Shown piece by piece: positions 18,189 through 26,362 of a stretch of 64,000 bases of DNA. Source of the stretch: Longimicrobiales bacterium (GTDB lineage Bacteria; Gemmatimonadota; Gemmatimonadetes; Longimicrobiales; Gaopeijiaceae); contig JAPKBW010000004.1 of assembly GCA_028823235.1 (NCBI GenBank), forward strand, positions 62,001-126,000, written 5' to 3'. The notes beneath the pieces are model-generated. The model did not search any database. It was given only the letters and a program-made list of their open reading frames with translations, and was not told the origin of the DNA. The first letter of the stretch is position 1; every line of letters begins with the position of its first letter. A program made the translations under genes and the position numbers.

Positions 18189-20477
18189 ATGTCCCTCGCC
18201 GATTCTCCCCCTGTGCTCGTGAACACTAGCCCTCCCCACGGACCTTCTGACCCATCTCGCCCAGGGGGCTTGAGGCTGCGGACTCGGCCCAGCGTGCGGG
18301 CCGGAGGCGTGAATCGCGGGAGAGTGCGGCGTCTACTCCGAGCCTTTGCACCGGGTTTGTTGCTACTGGCGGTACTGGGTGGCGCGGCGAGCGCTCAGGA
18401 CGTACGGGTTACGGTGCGGGTTGAGAGCGAGGGCACGCCCGTCGAGGGAGCGCAGGTTTCGTCTGAGAGCCGCGGTGCGGTGACTGACGCGACCGGCGTG
18501 GCGGTTGTACGCCTCCCGGCGGGAGATCACCTGCTACGGGTGACGCGGATCGGGTACGCCGCGGCGGAGATCCCGCTGACGGTCTCGACCCTGGTGGACA
18601 CGACGGTCGTGGTAGAACTCGAGCAGGAGGCGATCGAGGGCGAGGAGATTCTCGTCCTCTCCACCCGTTCGGGGCGCCGGATTGAAGACGAGCCGCTCCG
18701 GGTCGAGGTCGTGTCACGCGAGGAGATCGAAGAGAAGCTCCTGATGACTCCGGGAGACATCGGCATGCTCCTCAACGAGACGGCCGGACTTCGCGTCCAG
18801 CCCACGGCGCCCTCCCTGGGCGGTGCGAGTGTGCGGATTCAGGGGCTGCGGGGAAGGTACACGCAGATTCTGTCCGACGGCCTGCCGCTCTATGGTGGCC
18901 AGACGGGCGCGCTCGGTCCGCTCCAGATCCCACCTATGGACCTGGGCCAGGTCGAGGTCATCAAGGGGGCAGCCTCGGCGCTCTATGGTGCGACTGCACT
19001 CGGGGGCGTCGTGAACCTCATTTCGCGGCGGCCGAAGAACGAACGTGAATTCCTGTTGAATCAGACGACACTGCGGGGGACGGATGCCGTTCTGTGGCTC
19101 GCTGGCGAGCCGACCGAACGATGGGGCTACACGCTTCTGGCGAGTGGACACCGCCAGGACTACGCGGACGTCGATGACGATGGGTGGGCAGACCTGCCAG
19201 CGTTTCGACGAGTCACGGCTCGGCCGAGGCTGTTCTGGAACGATGGGGACGGCAGTTCCGTGTTTGTGACCGTCGGGGGCATGATCGAGGACCGCGACGG
19301 CGGTACCGTCCCCGGAGGCACCACTCCAGCGGGGACCGAGTATGTGGAGGCGGTCGAGACGAAACGATTCGACGGGGGACTCGTCGGGACCTGGCTGCTC
19401 TCCGGCACGCGACGGGTCGCGGTACGCGGATCCGCCACGCTACAAGACCATGACCACACGTTTGGGCTGGCGCGGGAGCGAGATGTGCACTCGACCCAGT
19501 TCGGGGAAGTCGCTCTCTCTGGGCAGGACGGGGACCATCTGTGGGTGGTCGGCGCCGCGCTGACGCACGACGGCTACGACGCGGAGGACGTACCGGCGTT
19601 CGACTTCAACTACACCACCCCGGCGCTCTTCGCACAGGACGAGTACTCGCTAAGCCGGAGTGTCACTCTCTCGGCGAGTGCCCGCTTCGATCACCACAGC
19701 GAATACGGTGCGTTCGTCAATCCAAGGCTGTCGGCTCTGTTTCGGCCCGGCGCGTGGGTGATGCGTGCCTCCGTGGGTAGCGGATACTTCGCGCCATCCC
19801 CCTTCACCGAAGAGACGGAGGCCGTGGGGCTGGGTCGACTCAATCCGTTCAGTAGTCTGGAGGCGGAGCGTGCGGTGAGTGCGATGGCCGATATCGGGCG
19901 CGCCTGGGGTCCCTGGGAAGCGAACGCCACGCTATTCGGATCCAGGGTGGCCGACGCCCTTGTCGTGACTCCAGACGGAACCGGAAATGTGACGCTCTCG
20001 AATTCGTTGGAACCGGTGCGCACGTGGGGTACCGAGCTGTTGGCCCGTTACCACAACGGCCCGATCCACGCGACCGGAACACACGTATACACGAACTCGA
20101 CGGAGGGCGTCCCCGCGGGTGGAGGCAGGCGGGCGGTGCCGCTCACGCCGCGACACACGCTCGGGCTCGTCGGCGCATGGGAGTCCGAGGACAAGGGTCG
20201 CTTCGGAGTGGAAGTCTACTACACGGGTCTCCAATCACTCGACGAGAATCCCTACCGGAGTGAATCGGAGCCGTATTGGATTCTCGGCTTCCTGGTCGAA
20301 CGCCGCTTCGGCCCGGCCCGGCTATTCCTGAACTTTGAAAACATCCTCGACGCTCGACAGACGCTGCACGAGCCGCTGGTTCTTCCGTCTCAGAGTCTGG
20401 AGAGTGAGTGGGTCACCGACGTCTGGGCTCCGCTCGACGGTAGGACGCTCAATGGCGGGGTGCGCCTGATGTTCTGA
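18189..20477 (+). CDS. TonB-dependent outer-membrane receptor with N-terminal CarboxypepD_reg-like domain
   Basis: A receptor of about 760 residues for energy-dependent uptake across the outer membrane. After an unusually long Arg/Pro-rich N-terminus comes a hydrophobic signal ending near ASAQD. Then follow an Ig-like regulatory domain (TDATGVAVVRLPAG), a plug domain (VEVIKGAASALYGATALGGVVNL) and a 22-strand-type barrel. The substrate is unknown. The start is uncertain: ATG 18189 is used, but the frame is open to TTG 18117 and a GTG at 18309 gives a tidier signal peptide. It begins just after attC-like site 2, and no matching site follows it. Confidence 0.85.
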   Translation: MSLADSPPVLVNTSPPHGPSDPSRPGGLRLRTRPSVRAGGVNRGRVRRLLRAFAPGLLLLAVLGGAASAQDVRVTVRVESEGTPVEGAQVSSESRGAVTDATGVAVVRLPAGDHLLRVTRIGYAAAEIPLTVSTLVDTTVVVELEQEAIEGEEILVLSTRSGRRIEDEPLRVEVVSREEIEEKLLMTPGDIGMLLNETAGLRVQPTAPSLGGASVRIQGLRGRYTQILSDGLPLYGGQTGALGPLQIPPMDLGQVEVIKGAASALYGATALGGVVNLISRRPKNEREFLLNQTTLRGTDAVLWLAGEPTERWGYTLLASGHRQDYADVDDDGWADLPAFRRVTARPRLFWNDGDGSSVFVTVGGMIEDRDGGTVPGGTTPAGTEYVEAVETKRFDGGLVGTWLLSGTRRVAVRGSATLQDHDHTFGLARERDVHSTQFGEVALSGQDGDHLWVVGAALTHDGYDAEDVPAFDFNYTTPALFAQDEYSLSRSVTLSASARFDHHSEYGAFVNPRLSALFRPGAWVMRASVGSGYFAPSPFTEETEAVGLGRLNPFSSLEAERAVSAMADIGRAWGPWEANATLFGSRVADALVVTPDGTGNVTLSNSLEPVRTWGTELLARYHNGPIHATGTHVYTNSTEGVPAGGGRRAVPLTPRHTLGLVGAWESEDKGRFGVEVYYTGLQSLDENPYRSESEPYWILGFLVERRFGPARLFLNFENILDARQTLHEPLVLPSQSLESEWVTDVWAPLDGRTLNGGVRLMF

Positions 20478-20701
20478 CGGCGGCATGGAGTCCGTCTGGC
20501 ACACCGTCTGCTTCCCTCCCGTCCTATTCGAAAACTCCGACGAGCGTCAAAGCGAATGCGGACAGCAGGTTAGTCGGCCTGGATCCGCGGATCGTGGGTC
20601 CGGGTTCGTGCGTTTTGGAACGGGGCAGGGTGCAGACGTTTCTCTACGTGTTGGCGCTCCTCAGTCTGGCGAAAGCCGACGACCATTTACGCCAGTTCGG
20701 T

Positions 20702-20732
20702 GAACTTTCCCCCAAAAGTTCGCCAAAATGGC
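20702..20732. repeat. Two adjacent small palindromes
   Basis: GAACTTT (20702-20708) pairs with AAAGTTC (20715-20721). Immediately after, GCCA-AAA-TGGC (20722-20732) forms a second short hairpin, followed by AAAAATGGGGG. The pair could be a terminator for the TonB receptor or a protein-binding site; neither is proven. Confidence 0.35.
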
Positions 20733-20883
20733 AAAAATGGGGGTGCCATGATTCTGCTTTGCCATCAGATGGCGCGCATTTGCCGGCAGCCGAAGCCATC
20801 AGAGAAGGTCGCACTCGCGATGCAACTTGCTGATCTGTGGAAGCGAGCATGAGAGCAACCTGCACAGTTTGCCCAAATACGAA

Positions 20884-20914
20884 GCGGGCCAACACCATGA
20901 AGATGTTGACCCGC
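20884..20914 (-). terminator. Hairpin downstream of ssrA
   Basis: The arms 20884-20894 and 20904-20914 pair over 11 bases with one wobble and a 9-base loop. On the minus strand it starts 28 bases after the tmRNA 3' end and is followed by TTCGTATTTG, a modest T-rich run. A second small perfect stem lies between it and the tmRNA. Confidence 0.5.
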
Positions 20915-20941
20915 TCCTAGTTGCGAGGTTATCGCAACCAG

Positions 20942-21296
20942 TGGAGGCGGCGGGAGTCGAACCCGCGTCCGCCTTTGAATCCAGCAGAGCCGCTACGTGC
21001 GTAGACCACTATCGATCTCGCCGCGGTCGGTCAGTGGTCAACCGGGTCCGCAGCCAGCCACCTTAAATCTCGTTCCCTAACCCGGTGGCATGACCAGGGA
21101 ACCAGCCCGAATTATCGACGTCTCGGAGGACCGCCTCAGGCGGGCGATCCAGGAGACGGGCTACTAAGGAAGAACCTTAAGCGGCCATCGCCATATCAGT
21201 GTTGGCAATTAAAAGTTTTCCCAGGGTTTAACGAGGACCAAGAACCTCGGCACGCTGCTCCACGTTCACCAAACACGTCGAAACCGGGACGCCCCC
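20942..21296 (-). ncRNA. ssrA: tmRNA (transfer-messenger RNA)
   Basis: The RNA rescues stalled ribosomes and tags the nascent peptide for proteolysis. The 5' end (GGGGGCG, then a GGUUUCGAC core) pairs with the 3' CGCCUCC, including the G3-U pair needed for alanine charging. The T-arm has the standard GGGTTCGACTCCC. The 3' CCA is not encoded. The tag reading frame at 21206-21177 is GCC AAC ACT GAT ATG GCG ATG GCC GCT TAA, giving ANTDMAMAA after the charged alanine. It lies 104 bases downstream of dusB on the same strand. Confidence 0.95.
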
Positions 21297-21400
21297 GATG
21301 ACAGTGCGACCGGCCCTGGGGCCGTCCGCTTCGTGGATCTGTCAAACATCTTTGTAGAATCTAACACCAGTGCGCGACAGAGGTTCGAAATGCAGGTGAA

Positions 21401-22402
21401 CTACCCTGCCTGAGCCGTCGCCAGATGCTGCTCCCGGTACGCCTGAAGCAGCACCTCCACATCCTCGAGTGTGGTCGACTGGAAGAGTTCCGTCCGCAGT
21501 GTCCGCCCATCGGGAAGTCCCTTGGTATACCACCCAAGATGTTTGCGGAAGTCGATGATGGCCCGGTCGGGGTCTGTCTCGAACGAAATTGCGTTACGAG
21601 CATGCTCGAGGCAGATCTCGAAACGCTCGTCCACTCCCGGTTCAGGCGGCACGGGCAGGCCGTCAAGCGCAGCTCTGGCCTGCGTGAAGATCCACGGGTC
21701 ACCGTGTGAGCCTCGGGCGATCATGATCCCTGCGCACCCAGTCTCTTCGCGCATGCGCCGGGCGTCCTCTCCGGTTTTGATATCGCCGTTCCCGATGACC
21801 GGGACTTCCAAGGCTTCGACGAGATCCGCAATTTCATGCCAGCGTGCGTGCCCGGAGTACATGTCGGCCCGAGTCCGCGGGTGGATACACAGGGCCTTCG
21901 CGCCAGCTTGCTCGCACCGGAGGCCAATGGCTACCGGATCTCGAGTCGACTCGTTGAATCCGCTCCTGATCTTTACCGTCGTGGGCAGGTCGGTGGCATC
22001 GTCTACCGCGCGAATCAGGACATCGACCAGATCCAGATCGCGAAGGCACCCTGACCCACCGTTCCGCTTCACGACCTTCTTCACAGGGCATCCGAAATTG
22101 ATGTCGATGAAGTCTGGTCCGTAGCTCTCCGCCACAAATGCAGCCGCGTCTGCCATCATCCCTGCATCCGCCCCAAAAATCTGAATCCCGATCGGGCGTT
22201 CCGCTTCGTCGAAGCGGAGGTATTCACGAGATCTCTTGCTATTCATGACGATGCCGGCCGCGCTGACGAACTCGCTCACGAGCACGTCGGCCCCGAACCG
22301 CCGGCAAAGCCTGCGGAACGGGGATTCACTCACACCGGCCTGCGGAGCCAGGTAGAGGGGCACGGAGTCGCCAGCAAGCAACTCGAGAGCGTCAATGGAC
22401 AT
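21401..22402 (-). CDS. dusB: tRNA-dihydrouridine synthase
   Basis: An FMN-dependent enzyme that reduces uridines in the tRNA D-loop. The protein has about 333 residues and a TIM-barrel start (LYLAPQAGVSESPFRRLCRRFGA). The catalytic Cys is near residue 105 in INFGCPVKKV. The phosphate-binding CIHPRTR and GNGDIKT motifs are also present. The DusB subtype is the best fit but rests on general resemblance. The ATG at 22402 is chosen over a GTG five codons upstream. It is divergent from the ptsN-like gene and upstream of ssrA. Confidence 0.88.
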   Translation of the reverse strand: MSIDALELLAGDSVPLYLAPQAGVSESPFRRLCRRFGADVLVSEFVSAAGIVMNSKRSREYLRFDEAERPIGIQIFGADAGMMADAAAFVAESYGPDFIDINFGCPVKKVVKRNGGSGCLRDLDLVDVLIRAVDDATDLPTTVKIRSGFNESTRDPVAIGLRCEQAGAKALCIHPRTRADMYSGHARWHEIADLVEALEVPVIGNGDIKTGEDARRMREETGCAGIMIARGSHGDPWIFTQARAALDGLPVPPEPGVDERFEICLEHARNAISFETDPDRAIIDFRKHLGWYTKGLPDGRTLRTELFQSTTLEDVEVLLQAYREQHLATAQAG

Positions 22403-22532
22403 GTTAGAAGCTACCACAGCCCGGAATCCGAAGAAGGATTCCGGGGTACAGGGATGCTCCTCGGGGCCGTGTGTTGTATTGTCGCCCCGCTACATCTCTC
22501 ATGACCGATCGACAAACGCCGGGAGGCGGTAC

Positions 22533-22985
22533 ATGAGGTTACGGGAACTCTTCACGGAAGACGCCGTGAAACTCGACCTCGAATCCGATACGAAGGACGG
22601 CATTCTCAGCGAACTCGTCGGGTTGCTTTGGCTCGACGGAATCTCTGCTTCAAAGCTCTACCAAACCTTGAAGCGGCGAGAGAATCTCGGATCGACGGGT
22701 ATTGGAAAGGGGATCGCCATCCCTCACTGCCGCTCACTCGTCGTGAATCAGCTGCGACTGGCTTACGGCCGCCGAACTTCGGGAATGGACTTCAATGCAA
22801 TCGACAACGCGCCAGTCCAGAATTTTTTCCTGATCATCGCGCCACCGCTCGAGGTTTCGAATCAGTACCTGCCGGTGCTGGGCAAGATCGCGCAGTTCGC
22901 GAAGGACCCGGAGGTCCCGGGCCTGCTGGCGGGACTCGACTCAGTCGAAGGCTTTCTCTCGCTTCTCAGCGAGAAGGCACCGTAG
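22533..22985 (+). CDS. ptsN: PTS EIIA protein, nitrogen/fructose type (PtsN-like)
   Basis: A 150-residue phosphocarrier of the EIIA-Ntr/fructose family. The phospho-accepting His is about residue 65 in GIAIPHCRS. It is encoded without a permease nearby, which suggests a regulatory rather than a transport role. The ATG at 22533 has a good GGGAGG site seven bases upstream; the longer open frame overlaps the divergent dusB promoter region. The phosphoryl donor is probably HPr encoded at 31246-31530. Confidence 0.88.
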   Translation: MRLRELFTEDAVKLDLESDTKDGILSELVGLLWLDGISASKLYQTLKRRENLGSTGIGKGIAIPHCRSLVVNQLRLAYGRRTSGMDFNAIDNAPVQNFFLIIAPPLEVSNQYLPVLGKIAQFAKDPEVPGLLAGLDSVEGFLSLLSEKAP

Positions 22986-23018
22986 GCGAAACCTGGTGAA
23001 GCGACCCGAACGAGCGTC

Positions 23019-23468
23019 CTACTTCCTCACGTACATCTTGCGCGTGATCGGCTTGAGTCCGTTGACCGAGAGTTGCATGAGGTAGATGCCCGACGAAACT
23101 TGGCGGCCCATCTGATCGGTGCCATCCCAGTAGGCTTCGTACCGACCCGGCTGTGTATACTCGAGTTGATCGACGGCGACACCTTGCCCGGACGGATGCC
23201 TGAGCGCTACCGGGCTCGCGACAATCTGCGTCAGAATGTTGAAGATGCGGATGGACACAACGGCAGAACGCCCCTCGACGAAGAGTCCCTCCGCAAGCGT
23301 GAAGGGAATGTTGGTCTCAGGGTTAAACGGGTTTGGATAATTCTGATCGAGCTGGAATCCGTCCACCTGTCCGCTTTGCAAGGGTCCCCCGGTGTCCTGA
23401 GCGGACAGGCCAGCGGCGGCGCAAAGCAGGACTAGGAGGACAGACAAGACGCCAGTCGTGCGCCTCAT
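23019..23468 (-). CDS. Small secreted protein consisting of a Por/FlgD-type sorting-like domain
   Basis: A 149-residue protein with a signal peptide ending near LSAQD. Almost all the remainder resembles the C-terminal sorting domains of type IX secretion cargo or FlgD Ig-like domains: NYPNPFNPETNIPF at about residue 43, then a beta-sandwich with YEAYWDGTD, SSGIYLMQL and a terminal RKMYVRK. Normally such a domain ends a much larger protein. Here there is no cargo domain, so the function is unknown. It lies alone between ptsN (convergent) and selB. Confidence 0.75.
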   Translation of the reverse strand: MRRTTGVLSVLLVLLCAAAGLSAQDTGGPLQSGQVDGFQLDQNYPNPFNPETNIPFTLAEGLFVEGRSAVVSIRIFNILTQIVASPVALRHPSGQGVAVDQLEYTQPGRYEAYWDGTDQMGRQVSSGIYLMQLSVNGLKPITRKMYVRK

Positions 23469-23704
23469 CGGGACCTCCGTAAACCAATTGTGCAGTAGCT
23501 AAACGTCAATCGCGCTCCAAGTGTGATTGCCTTTGGCACGCATCCCTGTTGCATACTACGGACGGCCTTCGCGAGGGGTCAAGCAACGGCACGAATTCGA
23601 GGTAAGGAACGAGGGGTTCATGCACTATGATACCGTGTCAGCCACAATTCGTTGCCTCGACAGCCGTAGTTCGGTCGCGATCAGCCTACGGGCCTAGCCT
23701 TTGA

Positions 23705-25603
23705 TCAGGTTGGAACGTCCCTGCCCCGATCATGACGAACGGTAGAGCCACGCCCGTCAAAGTAATTAAGTAGCGGAATGAGGTGTTTTCTCGAAACCGG
23801 TAGCGCATCGCGAAACGCCCCTGGCCCGAGATCTGACTTGCCGGCCAATGTCTCGTGGATGCGGCCCTCGGCCGCGTCGAGGGCCGCCGAGGGGATGTAG
23901 AGCCCGTCTGCGATGGCCCTGACCTCGTCGAGGCTTTCAAGCCGACGAAGGAGTGATTTGAAGTCAGCATGCGTCCGGACAGACTCTGGCAGTTCCTCTA
24001 GGAACGGGGCGGCCAATCCATCCACGGACAACGCCTCCATGAGTCTGGCCGAGGCCTCGCTCTGTTCTGGCGTCGGTTCTGGCCGAAAATCCGGGAGGCG
24101 CACACCGCCCTGTACTTCCTCCAGCCGCCCATTCTCGACAAGTCGACCCAGACAGGCGTTGGCCAGCTCAATCGGCGCCCAGGCCGGGAGCACAGCCCGC
24201 ACCGCAGCCAGCGGCGCTTCGACACGAAGCGAATCGGATGCGTGGGCGACAGCCACTCCTGCCAGCAGACGACGCTCCGCTTCATCGGCGACTGCTGCTG
24301 AGAAGACCATTGAGCCGGCAGTGATTGCGCCATCCGCAAGCAGCGACTCTAGTGCCTCCGCCACACCCTGGGGGTCAAGACCCGTCCGTATGGGAAGCGC
24401 CCCTCGAGCCAGTCCAGCCCAAGTTGCGAGGGCCAGACAAGCCTCGACCTGCTCTAGCGGTGAACCGGAAACGATCAAATCGAGGTGCGTCCGCTCCTCG
24501 TCGGACAGGCGATTGCGCTTCGGTGGGGCAGGTTCGGCAACGAGACCACCACCCATCGTGATCACAGGAGAGTAGGCACGAATGACCAGACGATCGCCCG
24601 CCCGGGCCACCAGAGGTGTTTCGAGACGCAGCTGCACCCATCCGGCATCGCCAGCTGCAAGCGGATGAGCTTCCAGCAATGCACAGCGGGCCAGAACCTC
24701 AGCCGTCCCATGGTGAACATGCACGCGCTGGTTGTGCTCCAGCTTCCAAGGGGTGTCTTCGATCAGCGTCATGCGGGTCGTGAGCATCCACGAGGACTCC
24801 CACTCGGGCGCTGTGACCAGCGTTGCCCCGCGTGACACCAGATCTCGGTCTCCACCCTCACCGGTCAGAGCGACTGCCGTGCGGTCACCGGCGACGGCTC
24901 GCTCGGCTTCCCGGCCGTGGACCTGTAGCCCTCGCACTCGGGCAGACAGATCGTCAGGGAGTATCCGCACCTTGTCCCCGGTCTTCAGCTCACCACTCCA
25001 GAGGGTGCCCGTGGCGACCGTGCCCGTCCCCTGGATCGTGAACACGCGATCGAGCGGCAAGCGAGTCATGTCCCCGACCCCTGTAGCCTGTGCCCGACCC
25101 GCAGCTTTGACCAGTTCGGCGAGCAGCGCTTCAAGGCCCGTCCCCTCGGTGGCCGAGGTAGCAACACGGGGGGCGCCCGCATATCGGGTATGGGACAAGA
25201 CATCCTCGACATCCGCGTCCACAAGTTCCAGCCACTCGGGATCGACGCCGTCGCATTTGGAGAGCGCCACCACGAGTTCGGGGACGCCGAGCAGGTCGAC
25301 GATCGAGAGGTGTTCTCGCGTTTGCGGCATGATTCCCTCGTCCGCGGCGATCACGAGAAGCGCAACGTCCATACCCGCCGCGCCGGCCACCATCGCCCGC
25401 ACGAAGGCTTCGTGCCCGGGCACATCAACGACACCGAAGTGAGGGCCTCCGTCCACCGCGAGTTCCGCGAAACCCAGTTCGATCGTGATGCCTCGCGCCT
25501 TCTCCTCTTTCAGGCGATCGGTATCCGTGCCGGTAAGCGCTCGCACCAGTGCGGTCTTCCCATGATCGATATGGCCGGCGGTCCCGAGTACGACACTACG
25601 CAT
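23705..25603 (-). CDS. selB: Selenocysteine-specific translation elongation factor
   Basis: A GTPase that delivers Sec-tRNA to UGA codons with a SECIS element. G motifs are present: AGHIDHGKT (P-loop), [17 protein letters not shown] and SKCDGVD. EF-Tu-like beta-barrel domains follow, and a C-terminal winged-helix region ends near [15 protein letters not shown] at 25603 is chosen from three close ATGs because the conserved [17 protein letters not shown] begins there; 25609 and 25618 are possible. The start overlaps the recO stop by eight bases. No selA, selC, selD or selenoprotein gene is recognisable in the window. Confidence 0.92.
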   Translation of the reverse strand: MRSVVLGTAGHIDHGKTALVRALTGTDTDRLKEEKARGITIELGFAELAVDGGPHFGVVDVPGHEAFVRAMVAGAAGMDVALLVIAADEGIMPQTREHLSIVDLLGVPELVVALSKCDGVDPEWLELVDADVEDVLSHTRYAGAPRVATSATEGTGLEALLAELVKAAGRAQATGVGDMTRLPLDRVFTIQGTGTVATGTLWSGELKTGDKVRILPDDLSARVRGLQVHGREAERAVAGDRTAVALTGEGGDRDLVSRGATLVTAPEWESSWMLTTRMTLIEDTPWKLEHNQRVHVHHGTAEVLARCALLEAHPLAAGDAGWVQLRLETPLVARAGDRLVIRAYSPVITMGGGLVAEPAPPKRNRLSDEERTHLDLIVSGSPLEQVEACLALATWAGLARGALPIRTGLDPQGVAEALESLLADGAITAGSMVFSAAVADEAERRLLAGVAVAHASDSLRVEAPLAAVRAVLPAWAPIELANACLGRLVENGRLEEVQGGVRLPDFRPEPTPEQSEASARLMEALSVDGLAAPFLEELPESVRTHADFKSLLRRLESLDEVRAIADGLYIPSAALDAAEGRIHETLAGKSDLGPGAFRDALPVSRKHLIPLLNYFDGRGSTVRHDRGRDVPT

Positions 25604-26360
25604 CGGCATTCTCGACATCCCGCGGCATCACGCCTCCGAGAAAGCGAAACGACTTGAGCGGCCGACCTACCACGTGGTAGGAGACGAAGTCCGATACCAG
25701 ACCGAGATGCTGCCGACTGTGGCTCAGGCCGCCCGGAACCCGGCCCGCGATCAGTTCCTTGAGTTGGGTCCTGGCCACGGGGCCCACGCGGGGGCCCGCG
25801 GCATCCTCCCCGCACTCCAGACAACGCACCCCGCCAGCCGCGAAATCAAAGCGGCCGACTTCATCATCTTCAAGATGGGTGTCACAACGGACGCACGGCT
25901 CCAGTTGGGGTGCAAAGCCGAATGCCTCCGTGATGGCCCACAACGCCGCAAGCACCGATCCGGGAAGGCACTCAACGGGGGTGAGCGACAGGTCCTCGAG
26001 AGCCCGTTCAAGAGCCTCGAAGACACCCAGCTCTTCCTCCTGCTCCGTGTGCGCGAGCACCAGCTCGGCCACGGCCGACGCTCCGGCAAACCGCAGTATG
26101 TGACCGGCCAATTGATCCCGGAGCCGCGAACACGCGAAGTCTTTCATCGTATGAAGATCACGCTGTGGCTTCACGTAAGCTGTGAGCTCTCCGGAAGCGA
26201 AGCTCGCCAGTGCGGTCGTACCCTTCCCGGACTTTCCGCGAATGCCCTTCGCCATAACGCTGAGAAGACCGAAGTCGCGCGTATAGAACCGGAGGATGCG
26301 GCTGGTGTCACCATAATCATGGGCGCGGAGGAGCACGGCGGGCGTGGAAACGGCGGCCAC
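25596..26360 (-). CDS. recO: DNA repair protein RecO
   Basis: The 254-residue recombination mediator that works with RecF/RecR to load RecA. It has an N-terminal OB-fold (STPAVLLRAHDYGDTSRILRF) and a helical C-terminal domain with a CxxC...CxxC zinc site (CVRCDTH and CLECG). Its length matches the family. It lies between the membrane-anchored protein gene (2-base gap) and selB (8-base overlap), in one transcription unit. Confidence 0.9.
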   Translation of the reverse strand: MAAVSTPAVLLRAHDYGDTSRILRFYTRDFGLLSVMAKGIRGKSGKGTTALASFASGELTAYVKPQRDLHTMKDFACSRLRDQLAGHILRFAGASAVAELVLAHTEQEEELGVFEALERALEDLSLTPVECLPGSVLAALWAITEAFGFAPQLEPCVRCDTHLEDDEVGRFDFAAGGVRCLECGEDAAGPRVGPVARTQLKELIAGRVPGGLSHSRQHLGLVSDFVSYHVVGRPLKSFRFLGGVMPRDVENADA

Positions 26361-26362
26361 GG

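Larger units (their letters stand above)
20478..20941. other. Gene-free stretch between TonB receptor and ssrA
   Basis: About 460 bases without a credible coding sequence. The first ~220 bases show nothing recognisable apart from a lone GTTAGTC at the end of an attC-like GACAGCAG string near 20560-20575. The middle holds two adjacent palindromes (20702-20732) and the end holds the ssrA terminator hairpin. Confidence 0.5.

Noticed and set aside
23469-23704. Possible tRNA-Sec (selC) next to selB
   Set aside because: No T-arm consensus, acceptor pairing or long variable arm could be found on either strand of the 236-base gap.
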